Shown one piece after another: positions 60,331-64,000 of a stretch of 64,000 nt of DNA; the stretch's first letter is position 1; each line of letters starts with the position of its first letter. A program made the position numbers and the translations under genes. The DNA comes from Blasia pusilla (taxonomy: Eukaryota; Marchantiophyta; Marchantiopsida; Blasiales), in assembly GCA_050084515.1 (NCBI GenBank), contig CM114275.1, positions 18,910,001-18,974,000 on the forward strand. Direction: 5' to 3'. The notes beneath the pieces are model-generated. The model was not told the origin of the DNA. It searched no databases and worked only from the letters and a program-made list of their open reading frames with translations.

Positions 60331-61199
60331 ATCGCGGGTCTAGCGGGCATCTCCGCCATCCTAGCAGCCGCAACTTGCCATGAATCTGACGTGGACGGCC
60401 CCAATATCCGCTCCAAGGGCAGGTCCATCACCTCCTCTACATTCACCTCTGAACGTGATGCATGAACTCCAACTCCATGCTCACACAGCTTAGTGGCCAG
60501 CCGAAAAACCTCGGCGGGCGTACCTCCCAACGTCCTAACATCGCAAGCGGAAAGAAAAGGAGCGATGTACATAACGGTGGCCACCCCCAACAATGTGCTC
60601 CACACATGCCTGTCCTGAACATCAGCAATAGGAGTCGTTGCACTTGCTTCTCCCATTGCCCTCTGTGCCTGCACACCAATAACATCACCAACTCTCCAAG
60701 AACTCTAATCAGGACCCATCGATGGGGTCCTCATTGCTTCGGACAACGTGAAAGACTGAGGAAGCCTAGTCTATTTCCTGGCTTCCCCTCGCTATGGATC
60801 TAACTCTACGACTGCTCCACGCGTCACAACTGCAACAACCTCCATCTGGGCAACCTCGCACATCCAACCAGGGTCCTCCATATCTCTGGCTGCTCCATAT
60901 GATGTCGATGCCATGGATCTGGCATCGAGTAATCTCAATGCCTTAGCGGCAATCTGCTCATGTAGCTGATGTATCTGAGCAGCCATCCTAGCCTCACGCC
61001 CGACGCATCTCCCTCGACGCGTGTAGGTGGTGGGACTCTACCTCCTCCACGGGCAGCTCCACCATCCTCTCGGGAAACTTTAGCTCCTCGTCCCCCAACG
61101 GGACCACCTGGTGCACGATCTCTAGGCCCACCCGGACTGCCTACTCGCTCTAGTGCCCTCTCTCGCCCTCGGTTCGGACGTAACTCAGGATGTAAACTG

Positions 61200-62300
61200 A
61201 AATACCTGGCGCGTATATGACCATACCTCTGACAATAGTCACACTGATAACCTCCTAGTGCAACACCATCTCCTCCTCCATGCTAAGGCACATGTCCACG
61301 ACCCCGACGAGTGCGATCGCACAGATGATGGGCTCCACCACATGACCAACAAGTAATAGTAGGCGGCTGCTGCTGAGCCGCATATGAAGGCGCAGGTCTC
61401 TGTGGCACGGCCTCCCGGTATCCTCCTTGAGCTCATGGTGCCACAATCGACCTATCTCGGAGTCCACGTTGCTGCACAGGTGGTGCAGACAATCGTGACT
61501 GCTCTCGCCCAGAACCCATGGTGGCTACACTCTCCTCCGCCATGTTGCGCTCAATGCTCTTGGCGGTCCTAAAAACATCTCTCAAAGTAGGGGAGGTGTT
61601 CATAAGAAGCAACCCTCCCGCACCTGTATTCGCAGGGTCCGGTCCAACATCGCGTACCATGATTGGATAGCCTGAGCCTCCGTCACCCCTGAGTGACGTT
61701 GATCAACCGGCGCAAGCGAGTGTAAGCCTCACATAAACTCTCACCCGGGCGCCTCTGGAAGTTATGGATGCTCCGCAACTTCTCCGTCCGTACCCCTTGG
61801 TAGCTCGCCCTCAACTCAACAAAGAACTCAACCACGGGGTGGAACGTGGGACGAACCCGACTAGATTGTGCAACTGCTCCAGTGCGAATGACCCCTCCTA
61901 AAACATCACTAATGGAAGAGGAAGTAGCCTCTCTTGATTCCTCCTCCTCATCTGGGAATGGCTTTGTCCATGATACATAGTGTGGGTCATACTAGAGTCG
62001 CCATGCCTCAATCTCCTAGGCATATATGTGGGAGAACTCATGGTAATCGTCCATGGGCGCCCCCTCTAAATGCTAGAACATATTGTTCCATGCTGTAAAC
62101 GGGTTGAACTCTCTAGAGTTCCTAGCCCGCTGTGAGTCACACCAACTCCTAAACTTGGCAATGCAGTTATGTAGCTCTATAGTGCCTACAACATCCGAAA
62201 TCTATGCGGTCCTCTACCCCGATCGTCCATCTCGTACGCCCAACTGGTAGGACCACTCAATGTGTACGGTGGATCACTAACACACTCCTCTACACGCTCA
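61200..62300 (-). pseudogene. Gag with retrotransposon gag core and zinc knuckles, retroelement 2
   Basis: The core reads VVEFFVELRASYQGVRTEKL and FQRRPGESLCEAYTRLRRLI, the pattern of retrotransposon gag proteins. It is followed after a frameshift by AIQSWYAMLDRTLRIQVRE. Two zinc-knuckle-like motifs lie downstream: CWSCGGAHHLCDR (near 61310-61352) and CDYCQRYGHIRARY (near 61205-61246), the second with its last Cys changed to Tyr. A TAG stop separates them. Gag packages the element RNA. Confidence 0.75.
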
Positions 62301-63647
62301 CTCTTGTTTGAAGATGACACAAAAGGAGATCAAGGTGGTCTCTCACGTGGAGACCCTCAAAACCTTGTACCACTCCGGGTAAACCCTCTAGAGCTACTCT
62401 CAGGTCCACTACCTCGCCTCCCAAAATCCCGAAAGGACCCCGTGATGGCCCTCTCACAAGATCACTCTCAATCTCGTGAGTAATCCCTCAATCACTCAAA
62501 CTAAATATGCGGCACTCAATCTCACTCTCTCACTCAAACGTGTGTTGTGCGGCAACAAGCAGCGTGGTGCGGCAAATCAACCGATCTATCGTCTCATCGA
62601 TAAACCATCCTAAACTCTGGACATCCCACACAAGTCTATGTCCCCTAAACCCATAAATCATCGATGCTACTAGCATGAGCACGAAACCCAATATCCCAAA
62701 TAACTTCCCAATATCTGGAAATCCCTCACACGTGTAGGGTAAGAGACCAAAATGGGTAACTTGACAATAATGTCAATATCGCTCCTCGTCAACTGCAAAT
62801 CACGACCCCAATTCGGTTGTGAAAAAAACTCCTCCAATCAACAAGTCTTACTCCTCTCGTACATACGCTGCTCAAACCTCCTTGATGTGCGATATAGGTC
62901 CAATGCGGCACGGAACGGATACAAACGACACGACACTCGGCGGCATACCCTCCTTAATCAGCAATTCACATACTCAACACATTAGTGAAGGAGCGGCTCT
63001 GTGATCAAGACGGTGCGGTGCGGCCACATGCGGCACAACGCGGCAATCGGCGTTGCGGCTACGGGCGTCACGGCACGGTACTCGATCATCGTCGAGCGGC
63101 TACCGGCTAGAATCAACGGTGGTCGTGGAAGACCCTCCACTCCGTAATGGCGGCAATGGCAACGAAAGGGTGGACAACGGCCCAATGCGGCTCTGAGCAG
63201 CGCTAGGCATCGGTAGTGGCCGACGGTGGACTGTTCATGGTGACGGTGGAACATTTTCCATTGACGGCAAACCGTTGATGGTGACTCTGACGGCGACGAC
63301 TCGTTTAGGGTTAGAAAAATTTAACCCTAAAAATCGCCTAGCAATGGCAAGTTTTCAAGATTGACCATAACTTTTTGCTTGCAATCCCAAATTGCGCAAT
63401 GTTTGTTGCACAAGGTGCATAGCTTCATGATCTACAAGAGCGTCAAAAAATATTTGGAATCAGACATTCATGTAAAAATAGACGGCAAAGGAAAAATCGG
63501 CAAAGGAAACATCACAAGTAAGCGGCTCTTGCTCTGGTGAGCACTCCCATGAACCGCGGAACGGGGAATACAATTCCCAACCTGCAAAACCAGCGAGTGA
63601 CCAACGAGCTCCTCATGAAGCTTTCTCACTCACTCATTCTCTTTTTG
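62300..63647 (-). other. Leader region of retroelement 2, rich in GCGGCA motifs
   Basis: Between B1 and gag there is no clear coding frame. The part 62510-63200 contains more than ten GCGGC or GCGGCA motifs, unlike the rest of the element. The first bases after B1 contain no obvious TGG-starting tRNA-complementary primer binding site directly at the boundary. Confidence 0.5.
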
Positions 63648-64000
63648 TAAAATAAGATCCAATCTCTCTCACAACACCATAGTTCTCACATGTGTGCACT
63701 CTCACATGCCTCTCTCAATGTCAAACCAAACCCACTCTCCTAATGAGAGGTTTGGGTTACACACAAAAGGCAAGCAAGACCATAGCTCTGCCGCCTCATG
63801 CCAAGAGGTTCAACAAAGAGAGAATGAGCTCTCAAGCTCTCTCTCCTTGAGGTATACCCCTCCCCACTCCCAAGCTCTCTCCATGGTAACCTATGCTCCC
63901 AAGTCACCTTCTTGGCTATTGACCTGATGTAGGAGGTCAAGGGTCACTTACCAAAAATAGAAAGTGGATCATATACTCAAAATGGCACTTACCTAAAATA
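63648..64000 (-). repeat. B1 terminal repeat of retroelement 2 (cut by the window edge)
   Basis: It aligns with B2 (52523-53042) from exactly the B/A boundary outward (TAAAATAAGATCCAATCTC at 63648 and 52523) to the window edge. No A repeat follows it on the internal side. The internal sequence begins at once. Confidence 0.93.

Larger units (their letters stand above)
52396..64000 (-). mobile_element. Retroelement 2: Ty3/gypsy-type with methyltransferase and PHD domains, split terminal repeats (continues past right edge)
   Basis: Read on the minus strand the order is B1 (64000 or beyond to 63648), leader, gag with zinc knuckles, protease-like segment, C5 methyltransferase, reverse transcriptase, RNase H, integrase, PHD finger, polypurine tract, A1, 2 nt, B2, A2. 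About 170 bp of B1 should lie outside the window. Two insertions lie within: a free B-A unit in integrase (54407-55047) and a 1276-bp unit in the methyltransferase (57595-58870). Without them the element would be about 10 kb. It has stops in every domain and is inactive. It keeps the gag and N-terminal methyltransferase missing from element 1. Confidence 0.92.

Noticed and set aside
52396-64000. DIRS, PAT or Ngaro element, as split repeats might suggest
   Set aside because: A clear DDE integrase and gypsy pol are present, and no tyrosine recombinase was seen. The solo unit makes a 4-bp target duplication.

Overview
This window is nuclear DNA of a land plant. It holds three intron-rich genes whose products match plant proteins along their whole length, separated by AT-rich DNA full of transposon remains. 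No organelle, rRNA or tRNA genes were found. Short to medium introns and Ty3/gypsy-rich intergenic DNA would suit a bryophyte or another early-diverging lineage, but the sequence alone does not fix the species.

Layout. 1-7217: intergenic, with a 240-bp tandem duplication, a degenerate 84-bp repeat array, a TC/AC microsatellite, a polypurine tract and a minisatellite of exact 30-bp period. 7218-10937 (-): COX15 (heme A synthase), seven exons, 454 aa. 10938-14108: AT-rich DNA with Helitron-like pieces. 14109-19522 (+): retroelement 1. 22981-28604 (-): a CLPTM1-family membrane protein, twelve exons, 637 aa. 28605-38790: AT-rich intergenic DNA with Helitron-like pieces, a perfect hairpin and a 49-bp tandem repeat. 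38791-46588 (+): a CTLH/CRA-domain protein, eleven exons, 778 aa, with one GC-AG intron. 48285-52395: AT-rich repeats and Helitron-like pieces. 52396 to the right edge (-): retroelement 2, carrying two nested insertions.

The three genes are housekeeping in character. COX15 makes heme A for cytochrome oxidase in mitochondria. CLPTM1 is a multi-pass protein expected in the endomembrane system. The CTLH protein resembles scaffold parts of CTLH/GID-type complexes. They are not a functional cluster.

The unusual content is the pair of related but diverged Ty3/gypsy-type elements. Both encode gypsy reverse transcriptase, RNase H and DDE integrase. Both also carry a C5 cytosine DNA methyltransferase domain just upstream of the reverse transcriptase, with motif order and motif VIII resembling DNMT3/DRM de novo enzymes, and a PHD finger after the integrase. 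A chromatin reader and a DNA-methylation writer thus sit in one retroelement. Their terminal repeats are not ordinary LTRs. The arrangement is B1 - internal - polypurine tract - A1 - 2 nt - B2 - A2, a split direct repeat. A free B-A unit flanked by an exact 4-bp target duplication lies inside element 2. Both elements are decayed, mostly by C-to-T type changes.
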